A stretch of 64,000 nt of DNA from an uncultured Lachnospiraceae bacterium. GTDB taxonomy: Bacteria > Bacillota > Clostridia > Lachnospirales > Lachnospiraceae. The DNA is taken from contig CAMGZH010000007.1 of the NCBI GenBank assembly GCA_946182825.1, positions 1 to 64,000 of the forward strand, written 5' to 3'. The notes under the pieces were generated by a model. That model had not been told where the DNA came from and did not search any database. It saw only the letters and a list, made by a program, of their open reading frames with translations. Positions 55,622 to 64,000 of this stretch are shown here, in pieces (position 1 is the first letter of the stretch; the number at the start of each line of letters is the position of its first letter). Made by a program: the position numbers and the translations under genes.

Positions 55622-56896
55622 TTAGACTTCATCGATCATATGGCCGATATCATGTCTCATATATTTGTTTGCAAAGCTTACCCACTCCGTTGCATCATAT
55701 GCCTTTGCCCGGGCGCTCTTCAGATCCTCCGCCACAGCGGTAATACCTAATACACGGCCGCCGTTTGTAACGATCTTACCGTTCTCTTCCTTGGTTCCTG
55801 CATGGAAGCAGTAGAACTTCTCGTTATCAAAACGAGGATCATCCAGTCCGTCGATAACAAGTCCCTTGTCATAGGCAACCGGATAACCGTCGGATGCAAG
55901 CACAACGCAGACTGCCGCATTGTCCTCAAACTCCACCTTGATCTGATCAAGGGTACCATCCACACAGTGCTCCATTACATCAAGGATGTCATTTTTCATA
56001 CGTGGGAGGACCACCTGGGCCTCAGGATCTCCAAAACGGGCATTGTACTCAAGAACCTTCGGTCCCTCCGGTGTCAGCATCAGACCAAAAAAGATAACGC
56101 CCACGAAAGGACGTCCCTCGGACTTCATGGCATCCACCGTCTTCTGATAGATATTCTTTTGGCAGAAATCGTCCACCTCTTTTGTGTAGAAAGGTGCCGG
56201 AGAAATATTGCCCATACCACCGGTATTAAGGCCCTGATCTCCATCCTTTGCCCGCTTGTGATCCATAGCGGAACTCATGATCTGAATGGTATTACCATCG
56301 GTGTAGGAAAGAACGGAGATCTCTCGTCCGGTCATAAACTCCTCAATGACAATGGTGTTACCTGCGTCACCAAACTTCTTATCCTCCATCAGGGTACGCA
56401 CACCCTCGAAGGCTTCCTCCCGTGTCTCACAGATCAGCACACCCTTGCCAAGAGCAAGTCCGTCTGCCTTTAATACGATTGGGATCTTTGCTGTCTTAAG
56501 ATACTCCAGCGCATCCTCCGGACGATCGAAGGTTGCATACGCAGCGGTAGGAATGTCGTACTTTTTCATGAGATCCTTGGAAAAAGCCTTACTTCCCTCT
56601 AAGATTGCAGCGTTCTTACGCGGTCCGAAAACCTTCAGTCCGGCCTTCTCAAACTCATCCACAACGCCGCCAACCAGCGGATCGTCCATTCCCACAATGG
56701 TAAAATCGATCTGATTCTTCTTGGCAAAATCTACCAGCTTGTCAAACTCCATTGCTCCAATCGGAACACACTCAGCGATCTGTGCAATTCCTGCATTACC
56801 CGGTGCACAGTAGATCTTATCTGCCTTTGCGCTCTTCTTAACAGCCGTTGCGATAGCATGCTCTCTTCCGCCGCTACCAATAATCAATACGTTCAT
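55622..56896 (-). CDS. purD: Phosphoribosylamine--glycine ligase (GAR synthetase)
   Basis: 424 residues, ATP-grasp enzyme joining phosphoribosylamine and glycine. The N terminus MNVLIIGSGGREHAIATAVK is diagnostic; ATP-grasp segments include KADGLALGKGVLI and EFMTGREISVLSYTDG, with NARFGDPEAQVVLPRM near the metal site. It lies nine bases after purN and ends the purM-purN-purD unit. Confidence 0.97.
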   Translation of the reverse strand: MNVLIIGSGGREHAIATAVKKSAKADKIYCAPGNAGIAQIAECVPIGAMEFDKLVDFAKKNQIDFTIVGMDDPLVGGVVDEFEKAGLKVFGPRKNAAILEGSKAFSKDLMKKYDIPTAAYATFDRPEDALEYLKTAKIPIVLKADGLALGKGVLICETREEAFEGVRTLMEDKKFGDAGNTIVIEEFMTGREISVLSYTDGNTIQIMSSAMDHKRAKDGDQGLNTGGMGNISPAPFYTKEVDDFCQKNIYQKTVDAMKSEGRPFVGVIFFGLMLTPEGPKVLEYNARFGDPEAQVVLPRMKNDILDVMEHCVDGTLDQIKVEFEDNAAVCVVLASDGYPVAYDKGLVIDGLDDPRFDNEKFYCFHAGTKEENGKIVTNGGRVLGITAVAEDLKSARAKAYDATEWVSFANKYMRHDIGHMIDEV

Positions 56897-56905
56897 CTTT
56901 TTCTC

Positions 56906-57628
56906 CTATCCAATCTTAACAATGCCGTCCTCGACTTTGATCTTATCATGAGCCGCCAGATCGATGGCTGCCGGCAGAAGCTTCCACTCCGCCTGCTCCA
57001 TCACCCGTCTCTGCAATGTCTGAGGGGTATCCTCCGCAGCAATGTATACAGCCTTCTGTAAAATGATCGGGCCGGTATCCGTGCCCTCATCCACAAAGTG
57101 TACCGTTGCTCCCGTCAGACGGACGCCTCGGCTTAAAGCCCCCTCATGGACCTTTAATCCGTAGTATCCCGTACCGCAGAAGGAAGGAATCAGGGACGGA
57201 TGTACATTGATGATCCTGTTGGGGAAGGCCTGCACCATCTCCGGCGGGATCACCACCAGAAATCCTGCCAGAACCACCAGCTCAATGCCGGCATCCACAA
57301 GACGCTGACAAAGTGCATGATTAAACTCTGCCCGGCTCTCAAAATCCTTCGGACAGATGCACTCTCCCGGAATCCCTGCATTTCTGGCTCTTTCCAGAGC
57401 AAAGGCTCCCGGATTGTTACTGATCACCAGTGCGATCTCCACATCATTGATCGCCGGCTCTTCTACACTTCCGGCAAGTTCTGATGGGCTTACGCTATGT
57501 CCCGCCTGCTGTGCCTCCTCCAGAAGAGCAGAAAGACCCTTTCCTTCCGGAGTCTTTCCGCGGACCGCCGCATCGATGATGGCCTGAAGATTCGTTCCCC
57601 CTCCGGATACAAGTACTGCTACCTTCAT
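56906..57628 (-). CDS. purN: Phosphoribosylglycinamide formyltransferase, with an extra N-terminal loop
   Basis: 240 residues; the family is usually 190-215. Transfers formyl from 10-formyl-THF to GAR. The N terminus VAVLVSGGGTNLQAIIDA is typical, followed by an insertion of about 35 residues (25-60, Gly/Glu/Ser-rich) before EIALVISNNPGA. The active site has HPSLIPSFCGTGYYG and HFVDEGTDTGPII, with the usual Asn, His and Asp present (NVHPS, TDTGP). ATGA overlap with purM. Confidence 0.94.
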   Translation of the reverse strand: MKVAVLVSGGGTNLQAIIDAAVRGKTPEGKGLSALLEEAQQAGHSVSPSELAGSVEEPAINDVEIALVISNNPGAFALERARNAGIPGECICPKDFESRAEFNHALCQRLVDAGIELVVLAGFLVVIPPEMVQAFPNRIINVHPSLIPSFCGTGYYGLKVHEGALSRGVRLTGATVHFVDEGTDTGPIILQKAVYIAAEDTPQTLQRRVMEQAEWKLLPAAIDLAAHDKIKVEDGIVKIG

Positions 57629-58659
57629 CGTAAGTCAACTCCCTTTTCACCGCTAATGATCTTACCTACCTTGTATGCCTTGTCTCCGGCTGCCTCTGCG
57701 GCCTTGATCACTGCATCTGCATCCTCAGCTGCAACAGCAAGAACCATTCCAAGACCCATATTGAAGGTATTGTACATCATCTCCTCTTCGATATTTCCCT
57801 TTTTCTGCATCATCGGGAAGATCGGAAGCATCGGATAAGAATCCTTCTCGATCACGGCGCGAACCCCCTCATGAAGCATACGTGGAACATTCTCATAGAA
57901 TCCGCCGCCGGTAATATGGCTGCAGCCGTGTACACGGATTCCCGCATTCTTAATGGACTTCATTGCCTTTACATAGATACGGGTCGGTGTCAGAAGTGTC
58001 TCTCCCAATGTTCTTCCGCCCAGTTCATCGTAAGCCACTGCAAGACCTTCTGCTGTCATCTCTTTTTCGAAGACCTTACGAACAAGAGAGAATCCGTTGG
58101 AGTGAACACCTGTAGAAGCAAGTCCGATCAGAACATCTCCCTCAGCGATCTCCTCTCCTGTAATAATGTCCTTACGATCGCAGACACCGACAGAGAATCC
58201 TGCCAGATCGTAATCATTCTCCGGCATAAGACCCGGATGCTCCGCTGTCTCTCCACCGATCAGCGCACAGTCAGACTGCTTACAACCCTCTGCCACACCC
58301 TTAACGATGGTAGCGATCTTCTCCGGATAATTCTTACCGCAGGCGATATAATCCAGGAAAAACAGAGGCTCACCGCCGGCGCAGGCTACATCATTGACAC
58401 ACATAGCCACGGCATCGATTCCGATGGTATCATGCTTGTCCATAAGGAACGCCAGCTTTACCTTCGTTCCACATCCATCTGTTCCGGATAAAAGAACAGG
58501 ATCTTCCATATTCTTGATATCCTTTAAAGAGAATGCACCGGAAAATCCGCCAAGACCTCCCAATACCTCTGAACGCATGGTTTCCTTAACATACTCTTTC
58601 ATCAGTTCCACTGACTTGTAGCCTGCCTCGATGTCAACGCCGGAATTCTTGTAATCCAT
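57625..58659 (-). CDS. purM: Phosphoribosylformylglycinamidine cyclo-ligase (AIR synthetase)
   Basis: 344 residues. Closes the imidazole ring in purine synthesis. Signatures: NSGVDIEAGYKSVELMKEYV at the start, LSGTDGCGTKVKLAFLM, IGGETAEHPGLM and HSNGFSLVRKVF. The start follows AAAGAGG. It is separated from purE by a hairpin with a T-run, so its expression may be partly independent. Confidence 0.97.
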   Translation of the reverse strand: MDYKNSGVDIEAGYKSVELMKEYVKETMRSEVLGGLGGFSGAFSLKDIKNMEDPVLLSGTDGCGTKVKLAFLMDKHDTIGIDAVAMCVNDVACAGGEPLFFLDYIACGKNYPEKIATIVKGVAEGCKQSDCALIGGETAEHPGLMPENDYDLAGFSVGVCDRKDIITGEEIAEGDVLIGLASTGVHSNGFSLVRKVFEKEMTAEGLAVAYDELGGRTLGETLLTPTRIYVKAMKSIKNAGIRVHGCSHITGGGFYENVPRMLHEGVRAVIEKDSYPMLPIFPMMQKKGNIEEEMMYNTFNMGLGMVLAVAAEDADAVIKAAEAAGDKAYKVGKIISGEKGVDLR

Positions 58660-58691
58660 GTTTTACCTCTTTCTTTTATTACTTAATTCAT

Positions 58692-58706
58692 ATCTCCGTC
58701 GGAGAT
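58692..58706. repeat. 15-base palindrome upstream of purM
   Basis: ATCTCCG-T-CGGAGAT, a perfect 7-bp inverted repeat around one base, about 33 bases ahead of purM. Without a loop it cannot fold well as RNA, so a protein-binding site is more likely. A partial copy lies next to it at 58711-58723. Confidence 0.5.
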
Positions 58707-58746
58707 TGCAGCCCGACTGAGATAAATTTCTGCCTGGGGAAACAAC

Positions 58747-58776
58747 AAAAGAAGCGGCTTCACCTGAAGTCGCTTC
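58747..58776 (-). terminator. Terminator or attenuator between purE and purM
   Basis: On the minus strand GAAGCGACTTC-AGGT-GAAGCCGCTTC forms an 11-position stem with one mismatch, followed by TTTTGTT. Confidence 0.7.
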
Positions 58777-58782
58777 CTATTC

Positions 58783-59295
58783 TTACTGCTGCTTCAGATA
58801 CTCCTTGTATCCAAGGTCCTGAAGACGAGCATCCTTTTCAATTACCTGCTGCTTTAAGTTAGCGCTATACTCCTTAAGACGGCCTAAAAGGTCAGCGTCA
58901 GAGGTAGCCAGAATCTTCGCAGCCAAAATGCCTGCATTTGCCCCACCATTGATGGCAACCGTAGCTACAGGGATGCCGGTAGGCATCTGTACAATAGAAT
59001 ATAAAGAATCCACTCCGCCTAAATCGGAGGTCTTCATAGGAATACCAATAACAGGCATTGGGAAGATAGCTGCACACATACCCGGCAGATGCGCAGCCTT
59101 ACCTGCACCTGCAATAATTACCTTCATACCCTTCTCCTCTGCAGAATTTGCATAGTCGAAGAACTCCTGCGGCTCTCTGTGTGCACTGATGACATTCATC
59201 TCATATGAGATCTTAAGGTCGTCAAGAACCTCTGCTGCCTTTGCCATGATCTGTAAATCTGAGTCGCTACCCATTACGATACCAACGCTTGCCAT
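58783..59295 (-). CDS. purE: N5-carboxyaminoimidazole ribonucleotide mutase
   Basis: 170 residues. Interconverts carboxylated aminoimidazole ribonucleotides in purine synthesis. VGIVMGSDSDLQIM, VISAHREPQEF (active-site His) and AGAGKAAHLPGMCA are typical of class I PurE. The start at 59295 follows TTAAGGAGG; the longer frame has no ribosome site. No purK lies beside it here. Confidence 0.96.
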   Translation of the reverse strand: MASVGIVMGSDSDLQIMAKAAEVLDDLKISYEMNVISAHREPQEFFDYANSAEEKGMKVIIAGAGKAAHLPGMCAAIFPMPVIGIPMKTSDLGGVDSLYSIVQMPTGIPVATVAINGGANAGILAAKILATSDADLLGRLKEYSANLKQQVIEKDARLQDLGYKEYLKQQ

Positions 59296-59345
59296 TGTAA
59301 CCTCCTTAATTCTTCCATTCCAAGCTTGTCCACACAAGCCAAGCC

Positions 59346-59375
59346 ATTATAACATGAAGGCATCCGTCAAGTAAA
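59346..59375 (-). promoter_or_regulatory. purE promoter
   Basis: On the minus strand TTTACT (59375-59370), 18-base spacer, TATAAT (59351-59346) with TGT before it (extended -10). The leader contains a small stem-loop GCTTGT-GTGG-ACAAGC. Confidence 0.55.
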
Positions 59376-59378
59376 CAT

Positions 59379-61457
59379 TTATGTTAATTCCTCCAACGGT
59401 TTGTTGAGCTCCTCCGTTCCCGGAACGACGAATTTACCATCCCGGATGACCGGAAGGTGTTTTCCGTCCTTTGTAATCACCTCGATCAAAGCAAGTTCGT
59501 TATAAGGAATTGTAATATCCGTATGGCAGTTAAAGTATGCCTTGGACGGATCGCTCTTACGGTTCAGAGAAAAGCTGTTGTCTCTTGCCACGATCTCCTT
59601 GCCATCAGGATTAAACACCGCTGTATCCTCGCAATAGGAATAGCAGGTATCTCCCACTGCAAAATGCGGGCCGGTCTTTTCCGCAATCAGGATCGGAAGC
59701 TTTGACTGGATCTTGTACTCGATTCCCATCTTATACGCCGTGGTATTGGTTCCAATGGCAAACTCTCCCAGAGGGAGCATTTTATGCTTATACAGGATGT
59801 TGTCGAAGATCAGCTTTTTATTCTCTTTCTCTGAAGCAAAATTGCTGCAGTTATAGTCCACGACACAACCGTCCTCAAAGGTAAAGGTCAGATCCTTATA
59901 AGCCAGATTGCCAAGGAATACCTGTGACACATGCAACACACCATTGGTTCCCTCAAGCACCGGTGACGTAAACACCTCACCCACCGGAATATTGACATCC
60001 GCCACGCAGTTCTCAAACCGGGTCTGCTTCGTAGGATCTGTCAGAGGATGGAGACATACCGTAATATCCGTCTTATTGTCTCCCGCCCCCACAACATGGG
60101 CGCGTTCGCCCTGATCCAGCACATCGATGATCTTCTGCTGCATCTTCTGATACTTCTTGTAATCCAGCGTATTCAGCTTTACCGTCTCGCAAAAGATCTT
60201 TTCAAAATCCTTACCGATGGATGGCAGCGGATAGGCAATGATTGTAAAGCTTCTCTCTTCCTGATGGATATAGGTGTTCACGATCTCGGCAGAATCCCGG
60301 CGATCCTTCACCGCAAGCTCATCCTGCTTTGTAGTACTCTTAATGGCTTCCTTTTTGTTCACCGGTTCAAAATCCGCCTCACCGAAGACCTCGGTAACAG
60401 CCGGTCCCGCATACAGTCCCGCGTTGACCTTGTTCTTCTCGTAGGCATCCTTTAACACCTCAAGGCGACGCTTTACGAAGGCATTGTCATAGTAGACATT
60501 CTTGTCCGCCTTATGATCATAAAGCGCCTGACGGTTTGCCGTGGTAACATAGACCCCACGGCTCGCCCCACCTCTTCCCTGCATGGAAAGAAGGGCATCT
60601 GCCTTCATGGTGGCCTCAAGTCCCAGCTTCTCAAAGTTCTTAACGGCACGGCGGATCACCGCTTCCATTCCGACATGGAACTCAATGCTGACCACCTTTT
60701 TCTTGCTAAGATCCTTACCCGTCACCTCAAATCCGATGCGGTACCCTTCTGTATAGGTATCCGCCATGGACTGAAGTTCTTCCTCAGAAAGCTGCATCAG
60801 ATATCGATGCAGTCCCAGTTCATTTTCTCCGATCCACATTCCGTAATCGTAAAGGTAATCCTCCTTGGTCAGATCCGACTCCATAACGATCTTGCGCAGA
60901 AGATCCTTCTGCGGATCCACAAGATTTTCCACATCCTCCCGAACAAAGACATCGGTATAATCCCGGTAGAAGGAGCGAATCATCTCATCCAGATCCAGCA
61001 GAGCGCCCTCCTCGTCAAAGGTCTCGCCCATCATATTCTGGGTCGCCATGCTGTACATCAAAAGCAGCTGCTCCATCATCAGGGTAACAAGATCCAGTCT
61101 CCCCCAGGTTGCCCAGGTGTAGGAGGCCGTCATATCCATATACATAGCAGACAAGGGGCCTCCCAGCTTCTCTCCCAGCACTTCTACGCTGTAGTCCGGA
61201 TTCAAAAAGCTTGTCTCATAATGATCCTCTTTTAAGTGGTAGAACAGCTCCTCCTGACACTTTTTCTTCTCCTCCAGGGTAAGGGGGCGCTGACGGCGGA
61301 TCTTACCGAAGTAGGATACACCTCCCAGATAGTCTGCCACCTCTTTAAAATATAAAAAGAGCCCCTCCGGAAGCGAGTGCTCCTCAGGGATCTCCAACAG
61401 GCGTTCTGACGCCAGGTCAAATCTCTCTAAAATTGCTTCATCCAATGTCAGGGTCAT
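59379..61457 (-). CDS. M29-type aminopeptidase with long N-terminal extension
   Basis: 692 residues. The C-terminal part (about 390-690) resembles M29 metallo-aminopeptidases: NIPVGEVFTSPVLEGTNG, PLGEFAIGTNTT, AEKTGPHFAVGDT and FNCHTDITIPY carry likely metal ligands. The first 300 residues are an acidic helical domain found in only some relatives; simple M29 enzymes are about 370-415 long. It starts after AAGGAGGTC, 40 bases past the DUF6142-like gene, so it may belong to the pyr-led transcript. Substrate unknown. Confidence 0.82.
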   Translation of the reverse strand: MTLTLDEAILERFDLASERLLEIPEEHSLPEGLFLYFKEVADYLGGVSYFGKIRRQRPLTLEEKKKCQEELFYHLKEDHYETSFLNPDYSVEVLGEKLGGPLSAMYMDMTASYTWATWGRLDLVTLMMEQLLLMYSMATQNMMGETFDEEGALLDLDEMIRSFYRDYTDVFVREDVENLVDPQKDLLRKIVMESDLTKEDYLYDYGMWIGENELGLHRYLMQLSEEELQSMADTYTEGYRIGFEVTGKDLSKKKVVSIEFHVGMEAVIRRAVKNFEKLGLEATMKADALLSMQGRGGASRGVYVTTANRQALYDHKADKNVYYDNAFVKRRLEVLKDAYEKNKVNAGLYAGPAVTEVFGEADFEPVNKKEAIKSTTKQDELAVKDRRDSAEIVNTYIHQEERSFTIIAYPLPSIGKDFEKIFCETVKLNTLDYKKYQKMQQKIIDVLDQGERAHVVGAGDNKTDITVCLHPLTDPTKQTRFENCVADVNIPVGEVFTSPVLEGTNGVLHVSQVFLGNLAYKDLTFTFEDGCVVDYNCSNFASEKENKKLIFDNILYKHKMLPLGEFAIGTNTTAYKMGIEYKIQSKLPILIAEKTGPHFAVGDTCYSYCEDTAVFNPDGKEIVARDNSFSLNRKSDPSKAYFNCHTDITIPYNELALIEVITKDGKHLPVIRDGKFVVPGTEELNKPLEELT

Positions 61458-61497
61458 CCATGACCTCCTTATATTTATATATATTCAAGCCAATAAA

Positions 61498-61818
61498 TTA
61501 CATACAGCCAACCACGTACAACGTGATCCAGGCCGCCTCTGCCACCAGAGGAACCAGCAGTCCGACCAGCCGACTGATAAAGGACGTGTCAGAATTTCTT
61601 AATGCTCTCACACTCTCTACCAGGGCCAGCAATGTGAGAAGAAGGGCCAAAACAGCCGCTCCTGTCAACATTCTGGATACCTTTCCACCGGCCGTGAAAC
61701 TCTGCTCGATCAAGACGGCAAACAGTACAAGAGAAAGTCCGCCCACCACCGCTGTTGCAATGGACTTTTTCGACAATGGCTTTTTGTTTTCTCTTCTTCT
61801 TCGTCTTCTCTGACTCAT
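61498..61818 (-). CDS. Small membrane protein, DUF6142-like
   Basis: 106 residues. An Arg/Lys-rich start (MSQRRRRRRENKKPLSKKSI) is followed by three membrane helices (about 21-38, 50-70, 84-104). The layout matches a small clostridial membrane family that I recall as DUF6142; this is from memory. ATGA overlap with the VanZ-like gene implies coupled translation. Confidence 0.55.
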   Translation of the reverse strand: MSQRRRRRRENKKPLSKKSIATAVVGGLSLVLFAVLIEQSFTAGGKVSRMLTGAAVLALLLTLLALVESVRALRNSDTSFISRLVGLLVPLVAEAAWITLYVVGCM

Positions 61819-62288
61819 GAGTTTCTCCCTTTCAGGTAATCACGAATGCGGTACAGGATATATCCCAGCACCGCACCTGTAGAATTTAATATTACATCAT
61901 CCACATCGCAGGAACCCACACAGGTCAATAACTGCAACACTTCTATTCCTCCGGAAAAGAGGATCGCCCAAAACCAGGCCTTCCACCAGCGGTTCACCTG
62001 CCTGGTAAAAAGCGCCGGAAGGAAAAATCCATAGGGCATAAAACCAATGATATTGCCCCCCAGATTAAAGGCAACCAGTACCGGCCCCAGCGTCCTTGCG
62101 CGAAGAATATAGCGAAGGATCTCCCGAAAGGGAACAAAGTTGTAGTGCATCTGCGTATTCGTGTTTGCTCTTCCAAAGTAATCCCAGAAAAACAAAAAAT
62201 AGAACAGAACTGCGATGTACACCAAAAACAGACACAGCTTAAAGGCGTGATAAGCTGCTCTCTTCACACGCCCGGGTCTGGGCGCCAT
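61815..62288 (-). CDS. VanZ-like membrane protein
   Basis: 157 residues with four to five membrane helices. The VanZ signature is at the end: FSGGIEVLQLLTCVGSCDVD then DVILNSTGAVLGYILY. VanZ-family proteins give low-level teicoplanin resistance in one case; most have unknown roles in the envelope. The start codon overlaps the pyrE stop by one base (TAATG). Confidence 0.85.
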   Translation of the reverse strand: MAPRPGRVKRAAYHAFKLCLFLVYIAVLFYFLFFWDYFGRANTNTQMHYNFVPFREILRYILRARTLGPVLVAFNLGGNIIGFMPYGFFLPALFTRQVNRWWKAWFWAILFSGGIEVLQLLTCVGSCDVDDVILNSTGAVLGYILYRIRDYLKGRNS

Positions 62289-62965
62289 TATGCACGAGCT
62301 CCATACTGCTCATAATACGCATCGATTGCAGCCTTCAGTTCATCATCGATGATGACCTTGCCCTTATAAGGCTTATTCCAGAGGCACTCCACCACCTCTT
62401 CCATGGTTACGATGGCAGTCGTCTTCATACCATAGGTCTCTGCGATCTCTACTAAAGCATTCTTCTCGCCCTGACCGCGCTCCATACGATCCACGGATAC
62501 TACAAGTCCGAGAACAGAAGCATCTCCCTGTGCCTTGATGATCGGGAAGGTCTCCTTAATGGAGGTACCGGCTGTTGTTACATCCTCAATGATAACCACC
62601 TTGTCACCATCGCTGATCGGGCTGCCAAGAAGGATTCCCTTCTCGCCGTGATCCTTTGCCTCTTTACGATTGCTGCAGTAACCCACGTTGATTCCGTACT
62701 GTTCCTCCAATGCGATGGATGCGGTAACAGAAAGAGGAATTCCCTTATATGCCGGTCCAAAGAGGATATCAAACTCACTGCCGAAAGCGTCCTTAATGGC
62801 ACGGGCATAGTACTGACCTAACTTACGAAGCTGGGCACCGGTGCGATAGAAACCAGTGTTAACGAAAAAAGGTGTCTTTCTTCCACTCTTTGTGGTGAAG
62901 TCACCAAACTTTAACACCTGACAGTCAATCATAAAATGGATAAATTCTTCCTTGTAGCTCTCCAT
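62288..62965 (-). CDS. pyrE: Orotate phosphoribosyltransferase
   Basis: 225 residues. Makes OMP from orotate and PRPP. The PRPP loop is KVVIIEDVTTAGTSIKE, and FGDFTTKSGRKTPFFVNTG is the N-terminal signature of the longer OPRTase form. The start follows AAGGAGAT. It is 14 bases after pyrD. Confidence 0.96.
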   Translation of the reverse strand: MESYKEEFIHFMIDCQVLKFGDFTTKSGRKTPFFVNTGFYRTGAQLRKLGQYYARAIKDAFGSEFDILFGPAYKGIPLSVTASIALEEQYGINVGYCSNRKEAKDHGEKGILLGSPISDGDKVVIIEDVTTAGTSIKETFPIIKAQGDASVLGLVVSVDRMERGQGEKNALVEIAETYGMKTTAIVTMEEVVECLWNKPYKGKVIIDDELKAAIDAYYEQYGARA

Positions 62966-62979
62966 GTAAATCTCCTTAC

Positions 62980-63903
62980 TTATTCGTGTACTCTTCCAAT
63001 CAGATCACTTACCTTGTCAATTCCGTGACGTGACAGGTAATCTTCCATTCCTTCAATAATATCCAGCGTTGCTGTCGGATTCATAAAGTTGGCTGTTCCG
63101 ACAGAAACCGCCGTTGCTCCTACCAGCATCATCTCCACGGCATCCTGCCATGTTGTGATTCCACCCATTCCGATAATTGGAAGGTTAACGGCACCGGCTG
63201 CCTCGTATACCATGCGGACAGCAATCGGGTGCACCGCAGGGCCACTCATTCCACCGGTCTTATTGGCCAGAAGGAATTTCTGACGTTCCACATCCACCTT
63301 CATTCCGGTCAGTGTGTTGATCAATGAGATTCCGTCTGCTCCGCCGGCCTCAGCCGCCTTTGCGATCTCGGCAATGCTGGTAACATTCGGTGTGAGCTTC
63401 ATGATGACCGGAGCCTTTGCCTTTTCCTTGATGGCTCTGGTAATGCTCTCCACTTCCTTTGGATCCTGGCCGAAAGCCAACGCTCCCTGCTTTACATTCG
63501 GACAGGAGATATTGATCTCAAGAAAGTCCACCCGTTTCTGATCGGCAAGGGCTTCTACCACCTCAAGATACTCATCTCTGGAATGACCACATACATTGAC
63601 ACCGACTACCACATCTTCCTTCTCAAGATAGGCCAGGTCTCGCTCGATGAAAGTATCAACGCCCGGGTTCTGAAGTCCGATGGCATTTAACATACCGCTT
63701 GGAACCTCTGCTACACGGGGAGTCGGATTACCGGACCATGGGGTGGATGAAACACCCTTGGTCACAATGGCACCCAGACGAGAAAGGTCAACATATTCTC
63801 CGTATTCCATACCGCTTCCGAAAGTACCAGAAGCAGTCATAACAGGGTTCTTCAGCTTGATCCCTGCAAAATCAACAGACATATCCGGCTTACGATTCTC
63901 CAT
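62980..63903 (-). CDS. pyrD: Dihydroorotate dehydrogenase, class 1B catalytic subunit
   Basis: 307 residues, FMN barrel. Signatures: FAGIKLKNPVMTASGTFGSG, VTKGVSSTPWSGNPTPR, LEINISCPNVKQGALAFG (class 1B with catalytic Cys region) and VKFMKLTPNVT-like PVIMKLTPNVTS. It works with PyrK, encoded just upstream, which passes electrons to NAD. Start overlaps the pyrK stop by one base (TAATG). Confidence 0.96.
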   Translation of the reverse strand: MENRKPDMSVDFAGIKLKNPVMTASGTFGSGMEYGEYVDLSRLGAIVTKGVSSTPWSGNPTPRVAEVPSGMLNAIGLQNPGVDTFIERDLAYLEKEDVVVGVNVCGHSRDEYLEVVEALADQKRVDFLEINISCPNVKQGALAFGQDPKEVESITRAIKEKAKAPVIMKLTPNVTSIAEIAKAAEAGGADGISLINTLTGMKVDVERQKFLLANKTGGMSGPAVHPIAVRMVYEAAGAVNLPIIGMGGITTWQDAVEMMLVGATAVSVGTANFMNPTATLDIIEGMEDYLSRHGIDKVSDLIGRVHE

Positions 63904-64000
63904 TAGATATTTACCTCCTCTGCATCAAATACAGGGCCGTCCTTGCACACTCTTGCGTTATGAACCTTGGAGTGATCATCCACATCCACCGTCTCCACAA
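63903..64000 (-). CDS. pyrK: Dihydroorotate dehydrogenase electron-transfer subunit, 3' end only
   Basis: Only the last 32 codons are in the window. They read ...VDVDDHSKVHNARVCKDGPVF then DAEEVNI and stop. The ending ARVCKDGPVFDAEEV, with the last Cys of the 2Fe-2S site, is diagnostic of PyrK. The gene continues beyond 64000. Confidence 0.88.
   Translation of the reverse strand, partial: VETVDVDDHSKVHNARVCKDGPVFDAEEVNI

Overview
The window looks like chromosome from a low-to-mid GC anaerobic Firmicute, most likely a member of the Lachnospiraceae (Clostridia). The evidence is indirect. It includes strong AGGAGG ribosome sites, TTGACA/TATAAT promoters, pyruvate formate-lyase, an F-type ATP synthase whose c subunit carries a sodium-binding signature, a FabK-type fatty-acid operon, and clostridial families (DUF4317, DUF4250, DUF6142-like, YerC/TrpR-like). 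No rRNA, tRNA, CRISPR array, prophage or intact insertion sequence was seen. Most of it is core chromosome, with a few small accessory or damaged spots.

Layout. 1-6.1 kb: a TPR-GGDEF diguanylate cyclase, pflB and guaB. 6.1-9.5 kb: a small cell-envelope cluster (lipoprotein, PAP2 phosphatase, amidase, small proteins) and a CarD-like regulator. A decayed patch at 6.6-6.86 kb holds the tail of a lost gene and a probable transposase relic, and the CarD leader carries a 53-codon ORF. 9.7-16.9 kb: the complete ATP synthase operon on the minus strand. 17.1-23.3 kb: a LysR regulator, a structured intergenic RNA candidate, a FliB-like protein, a nucleotidyltransferase, apt, and a soluble chemoreceptor-like protein paired with a FIST sensor. 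23.4-32.4 kb: the fatty-acid synthesis operon (acpP-accD-accA-fabH-fabK-fabD-fabG-fabF-fabZ), ending with a MarR-type regulator and an orphan sugar-binding-fold protein. 32.5-39 kb: a zinc/manganese-type ABC transporter, ysxC, and clpX/clpP/tig. 39-46.6 kb: DJ-1, CYTH, DUF1653 and PI-PLC genes, a degenerate GGDEF-EAL protein, a secreted tyrosine-phosphatase-like protein and an RlmD-type methyltransferase. 46.6-55.6 kb: an Asp-rich membrane protein, pcrA, yerC, asnA, asnS, DUF4317, an alpha/beta hydrolase and DUF4250. 55.6-64 kb: purine genes (purE, purM-purN-purD), an M29-like aminopeptidase, VanZ-like, and pyrimidine genes (pyrE, pyrD, 3' end of pyrK).

How it fits together. The window encodes central fermentation (PflB), sodium- or proton-driven ATP synthesis, membrane lipid building, nucleotide synthesis and salvage (guaB, apt, pur, pyr), protein quality control (trigger factor, ClpXP), and c-di-GMP-related signalling (one apparently active cyclase, one apparently inactive GGDEF-EAL sensor). 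The fatty-acid operon holds only the carboxyltransferase half of acetyl-CoA carboxylase; accB and accC are not here.

No obviously new multi-gene system was found. The spots most worth a second look are the intergenic RNA candidate at about 18155-18246, the leader ORF of carD, the decayed patch at 6609-6860, the sodium-type c ring, the inverted repeat in the guaB leader, and the secreted PI-PLC and phosphatase. All calls come from reading the sequence by eye; no database search or folding program was run.
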